Shown: positions 39,156 to 49,205 of the stretch, in pieces
How the letters are laid out: each line of letters opens with the position of its first letter
How positions within the stretch are numbered: the stretch's first letter is position 1
NCBI GenBank assembly: GCA_019637995.1
Contig: JAHBUQ010000001.1
Span: 1,229,589-1,293,588 of the forward strand
Length of the DNA stretch: 64,000 nt
Direction of reading: 5' to 3'
DNA from: Ignavibacteriota bacterium
GTDB lineage: Bacteria > Bacteroidota > Ignavibacteria > Kapaibacteriales > UBA2268
Made by a program: the position numbers and the translations under genes
The notes under the pieces: model-generated
Told to the model about the DNA's origin: nothing
Seen by the model: the letters and a program-made list of their open reading frames with translations, nothing else
Databases searched by the model: none

Positions 39156-40259
39156 ATGAAAAAGGTACTATTCATCTTTGCATTCTTATTTATTTTAGCA
39201 TCCTGTGATGAAACAAATAGCCCAAGCTCGGATTATTTGATAGAAAAGAATGTAACTCCGAGCTTGGAAGAACAAGTTATTGAATCAGGTAGTGATTTCA
39301 AAATGATATTTCCTGCAAATTCAATATCGAGCAACTTAGAAGTTAAAGTAAAAAAAGAAGGTTCAGTGCCTGCAATGAGTATTCCAAATCTTAAAGCAGG
39401 AAAGAATTTTTATCGAATCAAATTTAGCGGTGATGTTGATTTTCTAAAGCCAGTTAATATCATAATCAATTATGATAAATCTGCAATTCCTGCCGGGAAA
39501 ACTGCTCAGGAATCAGTATTCGGCTACATTTATTCATCAGGCAGCTGGAAACTTGCTGATTATCAACTTGATGAACCAAACGGAAAAATCATCATTAGCA
39601 TCTCAAGTATTAACGGAAAAACCGATAAAGATGAACCAATTCTGCTTGATGATGGCGAGATGATTTTAGGTTCTTTTACTCCTACTGATACAGGCAATAA
39701 GGATGATTTATTAAATTCAATGATTTATTATGAAGGTGATTTGTCATTTTCTGCTGTAATTAATGATAATTTAAGTAGTCCCTTTGGATTTAGCTATGAC
39801 AATTTAAAGTCTGATACCAAAGGAACAATCACTTGGGGAGGAAATAAGTTCGTAATCCAGGAAAACATTACAAGAGGAGCATATCAAAAAACATATCAAA
39901 TTACAGGTGAAGTTGATACACTTAATATGATATTGAAAAATGTAGCAATTGTTTGTGAAATAGTTGGTACATTCTCAGATTATTCAACTCGCGAATTTTT
40001 TACAGCAACTTTTGATAATATCCAAGGTGATAAATTAGAATGGTTTGATAAATCTATATGGTTATATTTTGATACAGCTCCTTATGATGATGAGAACAAA
40101 AACAAAGAAATTTTCAAAAATAGTTTGAAAACTATTAGTTTCAAATATACGAATACCGATAAGGATGGCAAAGTAACTGAGCAGACTCTAAAAGGTATAG
40201 ACTGGTCTTATTTTCACAATCATTTTTACTTATATTTATATCAGACTAAAATTCGATAA
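39156..40259 (+). CDS. ZU5-like-domain lipoprotein, tandem copy 1
   Basis: A 367-residue predicted lipoprotein (lipobox FILASC, Cys at about 18). Residues about 40-165 form a domain with GSDFKMIFPANSI, KVKKEGSVP, FYRIKFSGDVDFLKPV and YIYSSGSWKLADYQLDE; the order of strands and the 'P-x-N-S ... KPV ... W' features resemble ZU5 domains. A conserved linker TDTGNKDD follows, then a divergent 180-residue C-terminal domain not shared with the other copies. Function unknown; outer-membrane location likely. Nucleotides 39281-39660 are about 99% identical to copy 2. GAGG precedes the ATG. Confidence 0.78.
   Translation: MKKVLFIFAFLFILASCDETNSPSSDYLIEKNVTPSLEEQVIESGSDFKMIFPANSISSNLEVKVKKEGSVPAMSIPNLKAGKNFYRIKFSGDVDFLKPVNIIINYDKSAIPAGKTAQESVFGYIYSSGSWKLADYQLDEPNGKIIISISSINGKTDKDEPILLDDGEMILGSFTPTDTGNKDDLLNSMIYYEGDLSFSAVINDNLSSPFGFSYDNLKSDTKGTITWGGNKFVIQENITRGAYQKTYQITGEVDTLNMILKNVAIVCEIVGTFSDYSTREFFTATFDNIQGDKLEWFDKSIWLYFDTAPYDDENKNKEIFKNSLKTISFKYTNTDKDGKVTEQTLKGIDWSYFHNHFYLYLYQTKIR
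39281..39660 (+). repeat. 380-base direct repeat shared by lipoprotein copies 1 and 2 (first)
   Basis: Matches 40431-40810 at a fixed offset of 1150 bases with only four differences that I count. Both flanks diverge sharply, as expected for gene conversion or a recent partial duplication. Confidence 0.9.
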
Positions 40260-40299
40260 ATTAAATTGGCAATCTATATTTAAATTTAAAGGCATAACT

Positions 40300-41433
40300 A
40301 TGAGAGTAATAGTTATATTCGTCACAGTATTATTGCTGTCATCTTGTGATGAAATCAATAAATTGATTAGTCCTTCAGATGACTATCTTCTTGATAGGTC
40401 AATTTCAGTAAGCTGGACCGAGCAAACAATTGAATCAGGCAGTGATTTCAAAATGATAATCCCTGCAAATTCAATATCGAGCAACTTAGAAGTTAAAGTA
40501 AAAAAAGAAGGTTCAGTGCCTGCAATGAGTATTCCAAATCTTAAAGCAGGAAAGAATTTTTATCGAATCAAATTTAGCGGTGATGTTGATTTTCTAAAGC
40601 CAGTTAATATCATAATCAATTATGATAAATCTGCAATTCCTGCTGGGAAAACTGCTCAGGAATCAGTATTCGGCTACATTTATTCATCAGGCAGCTGGAA
40701 ACTTGCTGATTATCAACTTGATGAACCAAACGGAAAAATCATCATTAGCATCTCAAGTATTAACGGAAAAACCGATAAAGATGAACCAATTCTGCTTGAT
40801 GATGGCGAGATAATTATTGGTGATGCTTATACAACAACAGATACCGGACAAGGTGACCACCCTCTTGCAAAATTTAAATTCCTGGAATTGGGTCTTGTTT
40901 TTGATTTGGTTTTTGATAATGGAGATATTGTGAAAGAATACAATATGGATTCTCCTGGTTATGGAGTTAATTATACTTGGTCACAAATATCTTGGAATGG
41001 GAATTATTTTACAGTCAAATTTGAAAAAAATGATACAAATTTGACACCATCTGATTCTACTGTCATTGAAATCAGCGGTGAAGTCAGACAAATTGATAAT
41101 GATGTAATAAACAATGAAATTACAATTATTAAACTCAATTATGACAAGTATCATCAAAGTAGAGGAGTATTAGGCAACATTGATATTTATAAAGATTCAT
41201 TTGTTTTATATAATGTTAAATTAACTATCCCTTCAAAATTTGATCCTGATAATTGGCCCTGTAGTGAGTGGATTACCGGCACCGATATCGAAAAATATTT
41301 GAAGGATATAAAATCATATCGTTATTTAAGTACATTGCAATCAGACCAAACTTATAAGATTACTGAGATATATTCCAAATCCTATAGCTTTGAACAATCT
41401 TCTCAGATTTATATTCAATTTAATGCAATTTAA
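40300..41433 (+). CDS. ZU5-like-domain lipoprotein, tandem copy 2
   Basis: A 377-residue lipoprotein (lipobox LLLSSC). Its ZU5-like domain is almost identical to that of copy 1, but after it the linker GEIIIGDAYTTTDTGQGD matches copy 3 instead. The C-terminal domain (about 195-377) is unlike the others. This is a mosaic of its neighbours. A weak AAAGG site lies before the ATG; the gene starts 40 bases after copy 1. Role unknown; probably another outer-membrane-anchored subunit with the same scaffold and a different effector or binding face. Confidence 0.78.
   Translation: MRVIVIFVTVLLLSSCDEINKLISPSDDYLLDRSISVSWTEQTIESGSDFKMIIPANSISSNLEVKVKKEGSVPAMSIPNLKAGKNFYRIKFSGDVDFLKPVNIIINYDKSAIPAGKTAQESVFGYIYSSGSWKLADYQLDEPNGKIIISISSINGKTDKDEPILLDDGEIIIGDAYTTTDTGQGDHPLAKFKFLELGLVFDLVFDNGDIVKEYNMDSPGYGVNYTWSQISWNGNYFTVKFEKNDTNLTPSDSTVIEISGEVRQIDNDVINNEITIIKLNYDKYHQSRGVLGNIDIYKDSFVLYNVKLTIPSKFDPDNWPCSEWITGTDIEKYLKDIKSYRYLSTLQSDQTYKITEIYSKSYSFEQSSQIYIQFNAI
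40431..40810 (+). repeat. 380-base direct repeat shared by lipoprotein copies 1 and 2 (second)
   Basis: Partner of 39281-39660. Confidence 0.9.
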
Positions 41434-41465
41434 AATTAATTATGATAATCAGAAGGATTAAATCT

Positions 41466-42614
41466 ATGAAATTTTGTAACATTAAATTTGCATTGCTTGG
41501 TCTTCTAATGATTTTCACTTCCTGTGATGAAACAAGCAAGCCAAGTTCATCATATTTGATTGATAAAAAGATTCAGGCAAGTTCGGAAGAACAAATTATT
41601 GAATCAGGTAGTGATTTCAAAATGATTTTTCCTGCTAATTCAATTTCGAATAACTTGGAAGTCAAAGTCAAAAAAGAAAGTTCATTACCGGGTTTGAATA
41701 TTCCTAATCAGAAGCCAGGCAAAAACTTCTATCGAATAAAATTCAGCGGTGATACTGAATTTCAAAAGCCGGTTAAGCTCATTATCAATTATGATAAATC
41801 AGCAATTCCTGATGGAAAAACTGCTCAGGAGTCAGTATTCGGCTACATTTATTCATCCGGCTCATGGAAACTTGCAGATTATCAACTTGATGAAGCAAAC
41901 GGGAAAATCATCATAAGCATTTCAAGTATTTTAGGTAAAACTTATAAAGATGAACCGATTCTGCTTGATGATGGAGAAATTATTATTGGTGATGCTTATA
42001 CAACAACAGATACCGGACAAGGTGACGATTTGCTAGCAAAATTAAAATATTTCGTTTGCAAAGTTGAATTAGGCGATTTTATTGTTGTCAAACAAAGTAC
42101 AAATCAAGAGCATCATTTCGAGTATTCTTCAATTTCATCATCAAGTGCATTTGAAACCGGTCCGGGTTATATTGATACAGTATTTGTTAAATGGAATGGA
42201 ACAAAATTCAGCATACAAAGAGATTTTCAGGAAGTCAATAGGCAAATAAGATTAACAGTAAGTGGAGAGATAAACAAACAAACCTGGATTAGTAATAATT
42301 TAGTTTATCAATATACAAGTATAATGCAGGTTGGTGAAAACGATACACGCACTACAGATATAATGATAAAACTGAAGCCAATTCAATCATTTTATAAGGA
42401 CTTCTGGGGAAGTATTCAGACATTGGATATAGATACTTATAAGGTTTTTGAGCAGGGGAAATATGACCATGACTTGATTAAACATGCAGAGGAAGTTAAT
42501 TTTACATTAACATTCAAGCAGGGTGATAATACTGTTGATATTTACACACTTAAGCAACTAAATGACAATCCAAAACTAAATAAATTTAGTTTAAGTTTAA
42601 GAAGTAACCCATAA
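41466..42614 (+). CDS. ZU5-like-domain lipoprotein, tandem copy 3
   Basis: A 382-residue lipoprotein (lipobox MIFTSC). The N-terminal domain is clearly the same family but shows several substitutions against copies 1 and 2 (GLNIPNQKPGKNF, TEFQKPVKLIINY). The linker GEIIIGDAYTTTDTGQGDD is shared with copy 2. C-terminal domain unique. Start set at 41466, where AAGGA is well spaced; the frame extends to 41442 without a ribosome-binding site. Confidence 0.78.
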   Translation: MKFCNIKFALLGLLMIFTSCDETSKPSSSYLIDKKIQASSEEQIIESGSDFKMIFPANSISNNLEVKVKKESSLPGLNIPNQKPGKNFYRIKFSGDTEFQKPVKLIINYDKSAIPDGKTAQESVFGYIYSSGSWKLADYQLDEANGKIIISISSILGKTYKDEPILLDDGEIIIGDAYTTTDTGQGDDLLAKLKYFVCKVELGDFIVVKQSTNQEHHFEYSSISSSSAFETGPGYIDTVFVKWNGTKFSIQRDFQEVNRQIRLTVSGEINKQTWISNNLVYQYTSIMQVGENDTRTTDIMIKLKPIQSFYKDFWGSIQTLDIDTYKVFEQGKYDHDLIKHAEEVNFTLTFKQGDNTVDIYTLKQLNDNPKLNKFSLSLRSNP

Positions 42615-42629
42615 TGTAAGAGGTCAAAT

Positions 42630-43733
42630 ATGAAAAAGTTATTTTTTGTTATTATTCTAAGTGGATTCTGCCTTTTTTCATGTGATGAAATTGATAATAT
42701 TATCAATCCGAAGTCGGAGTACTTAATTAATAAAACACTTTCTCACACAACAGATGAGCAAATCATAACTCATGGTAATGATTTGAAAATCATTATTCCG
42801 GGCTCGTGTCTTCAGGGTGAACTAACAATCAAAGTAAAAAATGAGGAAAATCCACCGGGATTTAATATCCAAAATATCACTTTGGGAAATAATTTATTCA
42901 ATGTTAATTTCTCTGGAAATATAAATATTCTGAAACCAATTCAATTTACTATCAATTACGATGAAAGCCGCATAAAATCCGGTGCAAATGCAGATGATGT
43001 TGTCAAAGGTTTGATTTTTTCCGGCGGATTTTGGAAGATTGCGAGCTATTCTATTGATAGAATTAATAAAAAGATTGTCTTTGAAATCAGCAACTTATCC
43101 CAACCGTCAGTTAATAAAGATATACCGGTGCTTCTTGAAAATGATGGTGTTGTCTTTGGTGACGGATACTCAACAACTGATACCGGAAATGACGATAATT
43201 TACTTAAAATACTCCCTAATTGCCTTGTAACGATGTATAGTGCCCGATACCCCAACGGTTACCCTATTTTTGTTAACAACAAACTTTCCGGCAATTATGA
43301 AAGTAGTTTGAATCCATTTACTTTTTCAGGAGATAATTTTTCCATTGACTATAACTCAAGACCTGACATAGACCCATCTACAATTAATCCAAGTATAACC
43401 TTTTGGTTTCAATATTTAAAATATAAAGCTTCCGGACAAGTAAAAAATAATTCTCACTCAGTATTGACTCAATTTAACGTTCAAGACTACAGATCTTATC
43501 ATGCATCTCAAATTGATTGGAATGATTTAAATCTAAACTTCACACTGTCTGATGTGAAATTGTCCTATCAAAGCAAGGAAAACGACACTTTAATTTATTA
43601 TTTGGATAAAAATGAAGTTAACAGATGCCTGAAATCATTTTACTTTAACTACAATCATCTTTGGGAAAGCAAAGTATATACACAGACAAAATCTGACATT
43701 AATGTATTAATAATTAGGTTCACCTTAAAATAA
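42630..43733 (+). CDS. ZU5-like-domain lipoprotein, tandem copy 4
   Basis: A 367-residue lipoprotein (lipobox FCLFSC). It is the most divergent copy: HGNDLKIIIPGSCLQGELTIKVKNEE keeps the domain frame, followed by ILKPIQFTINYDESRI and the linker GYSTTDTGNDDNLL. C-terminal domain unique. AGAGG precedes the ATG; a strong terminator follows the stop, ending the operon-like run from 36845. Confidence 0.76.
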   Translation: MKKLFFVIILSGFCLFSCDEIDNIINPKSEYLINKTLSHTTDEQIITHGNDLKIIIPGSCLQGELTIKVKNEENPPGFNIQNITLGNNLFNVNFSGNINILKPIQFTINYDESRIKSGANADDVVKGLIFSGGFWKIASYSIDRINKKIVFEISNLSQPSVNKDIPVLLENDGVVFGDGYSTTDTGNDDNLLKILPNCLVTMYSARYPNGYPIFVNNKLSGNYESSLNPFTFSGDNFSIDYNSRPDIDPSTINPSITFWFQYLKYKASGQVKNNSHSVLTQFNVQDYRSYHASQIDWNDLNLNFTLSDVKLSYQSKENDTLIYYLDKNEVNRCLKSFYFNYNHLWESKVYTQTKSDINVLIIRFTLK

Positions 43734-44036
43734 TTCTTTTCAAAATATTTTCTGATTCATTTTCTTACATTTTCAAAAGCAGGATAGAAATTTAGTCTAT
43801 TCTGCTTTTTTGCAATATTACAAACCATACCTTAAGCATGATTGGTTATTATTTAATTTTAAAAGAAGCAATTTATAAGTGTAATATTCAATAATTAATA
43901 GCATGTAAAATAAATATCATTTTATGCATAAATATTTTATCGTTTTTTCAAAATATTATTTTTGTATTTCCTAAATTATTATTATATTACACATTATTTA
44001 TTACTAAAATCCAAAAATAATACGGAGTTAAAGTTT
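43734..44036. other. Intergenic region between the lipoprotein array and the fibre genes
   Basis: About 303 bases with no gene. It holds the terminator at 43775-43811 and the upstream region of the first fibre gene, whose start is preceded by CGGAG. Confidence 0.7.
43775..43811 (+). terminator. Intrinsic terminator of the lipoprotein array
   Basis: A 13-bp stem with one G-U pair (43775-43787 AAAAGCAGGATAG, 43797-43809), nine-base loop and a T run. It separates the lipoprotein run from the fibre-protein run. Confidence 0.9.
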
Positions 44037-47000
44037 ATGAGAAATCTTATACTTTTTTTTATACTATCTACTATTATTTTGCAAGTTAATCATTTAACAG
44101 CTCAAGTGCCAAATACACTAAGCTGGCAAGGTATTTTGCAAGAAAGTAATGGAGATAATCTCGATGGTCAGTATAATATTACCATGAGATTATTCGATGT
44201 TTCATCGGGTGGTACGGCTCAATGGACAGAGAGTCAGAATAACGTTCAAATTAGCGATGGTCTTGCTAATCTCACACTCGGTGAAATTACACCGCTGAAC
44301 ATTAGTTTTGATACTCAGTTATGGCTTGAGATTCAGGTTGGTGACGGTACACCACTTCCAAGAATAAAACTTACATCAGTTCCTTACGCACTTTCAGCAT
44401 TATCAAGCATTGAGTATGATCCCACATGGAGTGGGTCAAATGACACAACTGGAAATATTTACAGACACGGCAATGTTGGTATCGGGACTGAAATACCTAC
44501 AGAGAAATTATCTGTAGTTGGTAATTCATATTTCACAGGAAAAATTGCAATCGGATATGAAGGGCTACCTCCAAACCCATTCTTTTTTGATGTATTATCT
44601 GGTGCTTCAAAGAGATTTACGATATTCAATTTCGGAGGAGGACTTGTTGGATCTTTCCAAAATGATGGCTCAAAAGATGGTGCTGTTGTACGCTACAGAG
44701 GATTAACCGATGAAACAAAATTCTGGGATGTAGGTCAAACAGACCTTAATTCTTTTTCTATTAATGGCAGAAATAATGCAACGTTAAATATATTAGACAA
44801 TGGAAATGTTGGAATTGGAACCGATAGTCCTACAGCATTACTACATACAAATGGTTTAGGTACAAATGCTGGAAATGTTTTATTTACAGGTAAGTTTAAA
44901 TCTTCAAATCCTGCTGACCCTCCTGCATCCAGCTCAGGCACTCGCATGATGTGGTATCCTGATAAAGCAGCATTCAGAGCAGGAGAAGTTGAAAATTCAG
45001 AATGGAATAAAAGTAATATTGGTAATCATTCAACAGCATTTGGTCTTAATAATACTGCATCAGGCATTGCTTCATTTGCAAGTGGATCTGGATCATTAGC
45101 ATTAGGCAACTTATCATTTGCTTTTGGTCTTTCAAGCATTGCTTCCGAAGATAATTCCATCGCTATGGGAAATAATTCTTCAGCTACAGGTACTTATTCA
45201 ACTTCAATTGGTTATTACACGGAAGCTTCAGGTTATGCTGCAACTGCTTTAGGAGAAAGCTCCATAGCTTCAGGTAGCATTTCCACTGCAATGGGATTTA
45301 ACTCAGAAGCCACAGGAAGTGTTTCAACAGCTATGGGAAATAGCACGGAAGCCTCTGGTGATTATTCTACCTCTATGGGTGATTTTACAACTGCATCAGG
45401 TTACATTTCCACTGCAATGGGTTATAATACTGATGCTGAAGGTGACTATTCTACCGCTATGGGTTGGCTTTCCAAAGCTGCTGGAGATGTTTCTATTGCA
45501 ATGGGATTTAATACTAAGGCAACAGGTAATAATTCTACTGCTTTTGGTTCTAACACAACTTCATCAGGATTATTTAGCACTGCTATGGGTGTCGAAAATG
45601 TGGCTTCTGGAAGGTTCTCTTTAGTAATGGGGCAAGGAAATAAGGCAAAATCCTCATATGAAACTGTCGTTGGAGCATGGAGTACAGATTACACTCCAAA
45701 TGATACTATGTTTTGGAATGCCGATGATAGATTGTTTGTTGTAGGAAATGGATCGGGTCCTAACGATAGAAGCAATGCTATAACTATTCTAAAAAATGGC
45801 AATATTGGATTTGGCACTGATTTACCAACAGCTCTACTTCACACATCTGGATCAGGTACAGGCGAGGGAAATGTTTTATTTACAGGTGAATTTAAATCTT
45901 CCAATCCAGGAGCTCCACCTGATTCAGGAGCAGGTACACGTATGATGTGGTATCCGGACAAAGGGGCATTTAGAGCTGGAGCTGTAAGCGGAACTCAATG
46001 GGATAAAGATAATATAGGAAGCTTTTCAGTTGCAATGGGAGTGAATAATATAGCTTCAGGTTATAATTCATTGGCTTATGGCCAATCTACTACTGCATCT
46101 GATACATTGACAACCGCTATTGGTTTTTTAACCAATGCTACAAAGGATTTTGCTACAGCAATTGGATATGGTACAACTGCTAGTGGAACTGCTTCATTGT
46201 CAGCTGGTATACTGTCAACAGCTTCTGGTGAGTATGCTGCCGCAATTGGATATAATAATAATGCATCAGGAATTGTATCTGTTGCACTTGGAAACGAAAC
46301 AGTTGCATCAAATACATATTCAACAGCATTAGGATACTTTACAATTGCTTCGGGTTATAATTCGACTTCATTAGGTTCAAATACAGAAGCTAAATCAGGT
46401 TTTGAAACTGTTATAGGCAGATGGAACACGGACTATACACCGATTGAAACAAATGGATGGAATAATAGCGATCGCTTGTTTGTAGTCGGAAATGGAACAG
46501 CGAGCGATTCTCGCAGTAATGCTGTGACAGTCTTAAAAAATGGTAATACGGGAATTGGAACTGATAGTCCTACAGCATTACTACATACAAATGGTATAGG
46601 TACTAATGCCGGAAATATTTTATTTGCAGGCGAATACGTTAGCCCAAATCCTGCTGACCCTCCTGCATCCGGCTCAGGTTCACGAATGATGTGGTACCCA
46701 AATAAAGGAGCATTCAGAGCAGGGTTTGCAAATGGCAGCCAATGGGATAAAGATAATATCGGCTATTTTTCTGTAGCAATGGGTGCTTCTACAACTGCAT
46801 CAGCTCTTAACTCTACTGCACTTGGAAGAAATACAACTGCTTCAGGTCAATTCTCTACAGCGATGGGAAATGAAACAAACGCTTCTGGTACTACTTCTAC
46901 TGCTTTAGGCTCTAACACAATTGCTTCAGGCGATAATTCATCATCATTTGGTGCATTTACAACAGCGTCCGGAAGCAGCTCTGCAGCTTTTGGTGATAAT

Positions 47001-47639
47001 ACAAGTGCAAAAGCATTTTGTGAAACTGTATTTGGAAGATGGAATGCTGATTATACACCAGGGGGTGGGGGTGGTTGGAACACTACTGATAGATTGTTTG
47101 TAATTGGTAATGGTACTGCTTCAAATACCCGCAGCAATGCAATGACTGTTATCCAAAATGGTAGAATTGGCTTGCAAACTGTAACTTCTCCTACTTATGC
47201 CCTTGAATTACCAAACAGTACTACAAATGGTATTGGTAGAGGAAGAGCTAATCTATGGGCTACATACTCTGATGGAAGGTTAAAAACTAATAGAACTGAA
47301 ATTACTTATGGCTTGAATGAAATTTTGCAATTAGAGCCTTTGAAATATTTTCACCATAATTCTATAACTGAAAATGGTGTAATCAATATTTCAAATGAAG
47401 GTGCTAATGATATTGGATTTATCGCACAGGATTTATTCAAGATTTTACCTGAGATTGTAAGCAGACCAGAAGATGAATCATCAGACTTATGGTCTGTATC
47501 ATACTCAAAATTGACTCCTGTGCTTGTAAAGGCAATTCAAGAGCAGCAAAGCGTAATTGAATCTCAACAAAATGAAATAAATGAACTTAAAAATCAACTA
47601 AGCGAAATTAAAACTTTATTATTAAACTTAAATAAATAG
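44037..47639 (+). CDS. Fibre protein 1: YadA-head repeats with C-terminal S74 chaperone
   Basis: A 1200-residue secreted protein. Signal peptide ends TAQ; the N-terminal domain (about 23-125: VPNTLSWQGIL, NITMRLFDVSSGG, LPRIKLTSVPYALSA) is shared by all three fibre genes. Then three blocks, each GIGTDSPTALLHTNG... RMMWYPDKAAFRAG, a run of ~14-residue YadA-head repeats (S-x-AxG-x(4)ASG), and FETVIGRWNTDYTP...DRLFVVGNG. It ends in an S74 intramolecular chaperone with S1078 and K1083 in YSDGRLKTN, IGFIAQDLFKILPE and a coiled coil. S74 domains trimerise the fibre and cleave themselves off. Start at 44037 with CGGAG upstream; the frame extends to a TTG that is unlikely. Confidence 0.88.
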   Translation: MRNLILFFILSTIILQVNHLTAQVPNTLSWQGILQESNGDNLDGQYNITMRLFDVSSGGTAQWTESQNNVQISDGLANLTLGEITPLNISFDTQLWLEIQVGDGTPLPRIKLTSVPYALSALSSIEYDPTWSGSNDTTGNIYRHGNVGIGTEIPTEKLSVVGNSYFTGKIAIGYEGLPPNPFFFDVLSGASKRFTIFNFGGGLVGSFQNDGSKDGAVVRYRGLTDETKFWDVGQTDLNSFSINGRNNATLNILDNGNVGIGTDSPTALLHTNGLGTNAGNVLFTGKFKSSNPADPPASSSGTRMMWYPDKAAFRAGEVENSEWNKSNIGNHSTAFGLNNTASGIASFASGSGSLALGNLSFAFGLSSIASEDNSIAMGNNSSATGTYSTSIGYYTEASGYAATALGESSIASGSISTAMGFNSEATGSVSTAMGNSTEASGDYSTSMGDFTTASGYISTAMGYNTDAEGDYSTAMGWLSKAAGDVSIAMGFNTKATGNNSTAFGSNTTSSGLFSTAMGVENVASGRFSLVMGQGNKAKSSYETVVGAWSTDYTPNDTMFWNADDRLFVVGNGSGPNDRSNAITILKNGNIGFGTDLPTALLHTSGSGTGEGNVLFTGEFKSSNPGAPPDSGAGTRMMWYPDKGAFRAGAVSGTQWDKDNIGSFSVAMGVNNIASGYNSLAYGQSTTASDTLTTAIGFLTNATKDFATAIGYGTTASGTASLSAGILSTASGEYAAAIGYNNNASGIVSVALGNETVASNTYSTALGYFTIASGYNSTSLGSNTEAKSGFETVIGRWNTDYTPIETNGWNNSDRLFVVGNGTASDSRSNAVTVLKNGNTGIGTDSPTALLHTNGIGTNAGNILFAGEYVSPNPADPPASGSGSRMMWYPNKGAFRAGFANGSQWDKDNIGYFSVAMGASTTASALNSTALGRNTTASGQFSTAMGNETNASGTTSTALGSNTIASGDNSSSFGAFTTASGSSSAAFGDNTSAKAFCETVFGRWNADYTPGGGGGWNTTDRLFVIGNGTASNTRSNAMTVIQNGRIGLQTVTSPTYALELPNSTTNGIGRGRANLWATYSDGRLKTNRTEITYGLNEILQLEPLKYFHHNSITENGVINISNEGANDIGFIAQDLFKILPEIVSRPEDESSDLWSVSYSKLTPVLVKAIQEQQSVIESQQNEINELKNQLSEIKTLLLNLNK

Positions 47640-47998
47640 GAGGAGTTATTTATGAAAAGATATTTTATACTGATTTTGCTGACAATTATGCAAATCAGCC
47701 TATATTCTCAAGTACCTAACACTCTTAGTTGGCAGGGTATTGTACAAGATAATAATGGTGCTAATCTCGATGGTCAATTCAATATCACCACGAGATTATT
47801 TGATGTTTCCTCTGGAGGAACTGCTTTATGGACAGAGACGCAGAATAACGTTCAAATTAGCGATGGTCTTGCTAATCTCACACTTGGCGAAATTACACCA
47901 CTAACCATCAGTTTTAATAATCAGTTATGGCTTGAAATCCAAGTTGGTGCAGGAACGCCACTCCCAAGAATAAAACTTACATCAGTTCCTTATGCACT
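47601..47998 (+). repeat. Tail-to-head repeat at the fibre 1/fibre 2 junction
   Basis: The last ~40 bases of fibre gene 1, the 12-base spacer with AGGAGG, and the first ~345 bases of fibre gene 2 recur at 49167-49564 with a constant offset of 1566 and only scattered differences. Confidence 0.85.
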
Positions 47999-49205
47999 AC
48001 ATTCTGCTTCTAGCGTAACTTACACCGAAGGCGCAGGTATAAATATATCAGGAAATACAATATCTGCGGCATTAGGCACATCAATCAGTACAGGAGAGTT
48101 AGACGACTTAGCTGTAGCAAATGACAAGATAGCAAATGCAACAATTACAAGTGCTAAATTGAGTAGTATGGGTGCAACCAACGGAAATTTATTGGGATAT
48201 AATGGCACAGCTTGGGGTCCTGTTGCTAAAAACACGGTCAGCCCTTGGAACATTAAGAATAACGGTGATATAGAATTTCCTAATGGGAGGGCATTTATTG
48301 GTCCAAGTTGGGGGGCATTACCTGACAACTTCAATCTTGCAGTAATAGACACAACGCCGACTTACATCGTAGTTGGGGGCACAACGTACAACTCCGGAGT
48401 AGCTGGGGGTATCGCGTTTACTGAAGGATGGAACTCATTAGGTCCTTGCGGGTTTATGTTAAACGTTGATGGTAACGCATTTGGTGGTACTGGATTAATT
48501 TTAACTGGCGGATGTCCGACTCAATCAGATACAATTTTCGAAGCATCACGTGGTGGCGAGATTATTTTTAGGGATGTAGTTAAAATTCATCATAACATTG
48601 GAGGAAATTTTGAAAATACTGCAGATGCCGATCTCCATATCAATATGAGAGAGTTTGCAAATACGACAACTACAAGTACAAACAGGCGTAGGGGTATAGC
48701 TATCCGACACCGCAGTTCTTCTACAAGACAGTGGAATATAGCAACTCGCGATAATAATAATCTAGAATTTTTCTATAACGGAACTCTGAGAGGCACATTT
48801 AGCTCAACCAATGGAGTTTATACTTCAAGTTCCGATAGGAAACTGAAGAAAGACATTGTAAGTATGCCCTCCATATTATCGAAAGTAAATTCACTTGATG
48901 TTTACTCTTATCGCTTCAAGTGGCAAACTGAGGATGAAAAGCAACGCAGCATTGGTTTTATGGCTCAAGATGTTCGGGAGTTATTTCCTGAATTAGTCTA
49001 TGAATCAACTTTTGATGATGGTGAAGAAAGCTGGCTTCAAATGGATTATGCCGGTATGAGCGTTATTGCAATTAAAGCAATTCAAGAGCAGCAAAGCGTA
49101 ATTGAAAACTATAAAACAGAAATGACACAACAGAAACAAAGAATAGAAGAACTTGAAAGTCAATTAAGCGAAATTAAAACTTTATTATTAAACTTAAATA
49201 AATAG
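47652..49205 (+). CDS. Fibre protein 2: tail-fibre-like protein with S74 chaperone
   Basis: A 517-residue secreted protein. It shares the N-terminal ~120-residue domain with fibre 1 and 3 but has no YadA-head repeats. Residues about 125-370 are phage-tail-fibre-like (GAGINISGNTISAAL, ITSAKLSSMGATNGNLLGY). The C-terminal S74 domain differs from those of 1 and 3: S394 and K399 in SSDRKLKKD, then IGFMAQDVRELFPELV, LQMDYAGMSVIAIKAIQEQ and a coiled coil. AGGAGG just before the ATG is a strong site. The spacer to the next gene is 12 bases, so the three are one transcript. Confidence 0.85.
   Translation: MKRYFILILLTIMQISLYSQVPNTLSWQGIVQDNNGANLDGQFNITTRLFDVSSGGTALWTETQNNVQISDGLANLTLGEITPLTISFNNQLWLEIQVGAGTPLPRIKLTSVPYALHSASSVTYTEGAGINISGNTISAALGTSISTGELDDLAVANDKIANATITSAKLSSMGATNGNLLGYNGTAWGPVAKNTVSPWNIKNNGDIEFPNGRAFIGPSWGALPDNFNLAVIDTTPTYIVVGGTTYNSGVAGGIAFTEGWNSLGPCGFMLNVDGNAFGGTGLILTGGCPTQSDTIFEASRGGEIIFRDVVKIHHNIGGNFENTADADLHINMREFANTTTTSTNRRRGIAIRHRSSSTRQWNIATRDNNNLEFFYNGTLRGTFSSTNGVYTSSSDRKLKKDIVSMPSILSKVNSLDVYSYRFKWQTEDEKQRSIGFMAQDVRELFPELVYESTFDDGEESWLQMDYAGMSVIAIKAIQEQQSVIENYKTEMTQQKQRIEELESQLSEIKTLLLNLNK

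Noticed and set aside
43957..43964. TATTTTTG boxes (also at 30666-30673 and 53103-53110) as Bacteroidota-type -7 promoter elements
   Set aside because: They fit the TAnnTTTG consensus, but no upstream TTTG box lies at the right distance and such strings are expected by chance in this AT-rich sequence.
45000..46400. Short regularly spaced repeats that could suggest a CRISPR array
   Set aside because: The period is a multiple of three, the copies are degenerate at DNA level and they translate to YadA-head motifs in one continuous frame.
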